Shown here: piece after piece, positions 63,283 through 64,000 of the stretch | Layout: each line of letters begins with the position of its first letter | How positions within the stretch are numbered: position 1 is the stretch's first letter | From: Prosthecobacter debontii | Lineage (GTDB): Bacteria > Verrucomicrobiota > Verrucomicrobiia > Verrucomicrobiales > Verrucomicrobiaceae | NCBI GenBank assembly: GCA_945860295.1 | Contig: CAMAQH010000012.1 | Location: 55,413 to 119,412 of the forward strand | Direction: 5' to 3' | DNA length: 64,000 nt | Made by a program: the position numbers and the translations under genes | Notes under the pieces: model-generated | What the model was told of the DNA's origin: nothing | Database searches by the model: none | Seen by the model: the letters and a program-made list of their open reading frames with translations, nothing else

Positions 63283-63777
63283 TCAGGCCAGCTCAGCCAG
63301 CTTGGCTTTGATAGCGGCGAAGTTCGGCATATCGCCGGGGCTTTCAAGCACTTCAGCAAATTGGATCACACCCGCTTTATCGATGATAAAGGCAGAGCGC
63401 TTTGGCACTCCACCCATGATCAAGTTCTTAGCAGGAAGAAACGCATCATAAGCAACTCCATACGCAGCAGTGATCTTGTGATCGTAATCACTCAGAAGTT
63501 GTAGTGTGATACCCTCTTTCTCGGCCCAGGCTTTTTGTGCGAAGGGATTATCACCGCTTATACCAACGACTTTTGCGCTCAGCGCAGTGTATTCATTGAT
63601 GCCATTGGAGATCTCGCAGAACTCCTGTGTGCAGACGCCGGTGAAAGCCATCGGCACAAAGAGCAAAAGGATGCTCGACTGACCGATGTGCTCCGAGAGT
63701 TTGAAGAGTTCGGGGCCATTGGCTCCGAGGGTGGTGACGGTGAAATCAGGGGCAGTATTGCCAACAGTAAGTGCCAT
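63283..63777 (-). CDS. Peroxiredoxin (AhpC/TSA family)
   Basis: 164 residues. The peroxidatic Cys49 is in PMAFTGVCTQEFC with Cys54 nearby, typical of atypical or AhpE/1-Cys-like enzymes; WAEKEGITLQLLSDYDHKI is as expected. It reduces hydrogen peroxide or organic peroxides. No reductase is adjacent. It has its own terminator at 63231-63269, and a hairpin TTCCGC-AGACA-GCGGAA (63804-63820) lies in its leader or promoter. Confidence 0.93.
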   Translation of the reverse strand: MALTVGNTAPDFTVTTLGANGPELFKLSEHIGQSSILLLFVPMAFTGVCTQEFCEISNGINEYTALSAKVVGISGDNPFAQKAWAEKEGITLQLLSDYDHKITAAYGVAYDAFLPAKNLIMGGVPKRSAFIIDKAGVIQFAEVLESPGDMPNFAAIKAKLAELA

Positions 63778-63910
63778 GAGATGTATTTATTAAGTTTGGT
63801 TCATTCCGCAGACAGCGGAACTTATCAAAGACTGAGCTTCGCCCTCGGTCAATCGGGCGTGTCCGAAAGTTTGTGTTTCGGGTCTTTGGTTATGTTTTGG
63901 TCTGGGGTTG

Positions 63911-63946
63911 TTTTTTTGATTGAGCGCATGCGCTCAATCAAAAAAA
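63911..63946. repeat. Perfect 36-bp palindrome
   Basis: Seven T, GATTGAGCGCATGCGCTCAATC, seven A: the whole 36 bp equal their own reverse complement. It lies upstream of the peroxiredoxin gene, near the window edge. The T-run precedes and the A-run follows on both strands, so it does not look like a normal rho-independent terminator. A second hairpin, GCGATCC-GAACT-GGATCGC, follows at 63949-63967. Confidence 0.75.
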
Positions 63947-64000
63947 TCGCGATCCGAACTGGATCGCAAATTGGTTGGCCGCAGGCACCCAACTCGCCGG

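Overview
The window looks like chromosomal DNA of a member of the Verrucomicrobiota, most likely a Prosthecobacter/Verrucomicrobium-type aerobe. This rests on gene content, not on a database match: a formylglycine sulfatase with EF-hands, a DUF1080 protein, a sialate O-acetylesterase, three Gfo/Idh/MocA oxidoreductases, a REP-associated tyrosine transposase with its palindromic repeats, and many lone small regulators and transporters. Housekeeping genes (prfB, purB, glmS, ksgA, hemW, the pst operon) are mixed with accessory genes. I found no rRNA, tRNA, CRISPR array or prophage.

Layout. 1-6240: a cut-off membrane protein, a secreted protein and a zinc-ribbon membrane protein of unknown role, then a three-gene unit on the minus strand (oxidoreductase, MFS transporter, dipeptide epimerase). 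6289-13747: a type I restriction-modification operon in the order hsdR-hsdS-fic-RAYT-REP cluster-hsdM. 13805-18145: a divergent sulfur pair (SsuD-like monooxygenase and MetY) and a secreted serine hydrolase. 18155-22008: an ArsR-methyltransferase fusion, an MFS transporter, a decayed lysozyme-like gene and an M50 protease. 22106-22775: a VapBC-type toxin-antitoxin pair with a clear palindromic operator. 22770-28451: pseudouridine synthase, sialate O-acetylesterase, a LysR regulator, small genes, and prfB with its programmed +1 frameshift. 28504-35681: an OmpR-type response regulator, an ECF-like sigma factor and the phosphate transport operon pstS-C-A-B-B, whose PstC is about twice normal length. 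35761-39807: FKBP isomerase, hemW, purB and an orphan HlyD-type adaptor. 39859-42155: a decayed fragment, a LysR regulator and a divergent sugar isomerase.

42134-50279 is a dense block of light- and DNA-repair-type genes: an iron-sulfur photolyase-like protein, a domain-swapped cryptochrome-like protein, a TIGR03643 protein, a renalase-like flavoprotein, a membrane-redoxin fusion, a small membrane protein, a DUF2256 protein, the TIGR03915/TIGR03916 DNA repair pair and a shortened SRPBCC gene. 50537-52703 holds a type II NADH dehydrogenase-like protein and two convergent DoxX proteins. 52899-59887 is a carbohydrate region (Gfo/Idh, DapA-like aldolase, sulfatase, DUF1080, GreA-like factor, lipoprotein, Gfo/Idh). 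59930-63777 holds a KsgA-Nudix fusion, glmS and a peroxiredoxin, followed by a perfect 36-bp palindrome.

The most noteworthy observations are: the repair/light block as a unit; a roughly 50-bp upstream element shared, at identical internal spacing, by the sugar isomerase (41328) and the Gfo/Idh-DapA-like pair (52899) that flank that block; Fic and RAYT genes embedded in a restriction operon; the KsgA-Nudix fusion; the enlarged PstC; and three degraded genes (lysozyme-like, an exported-protein tail, SRPBCC).
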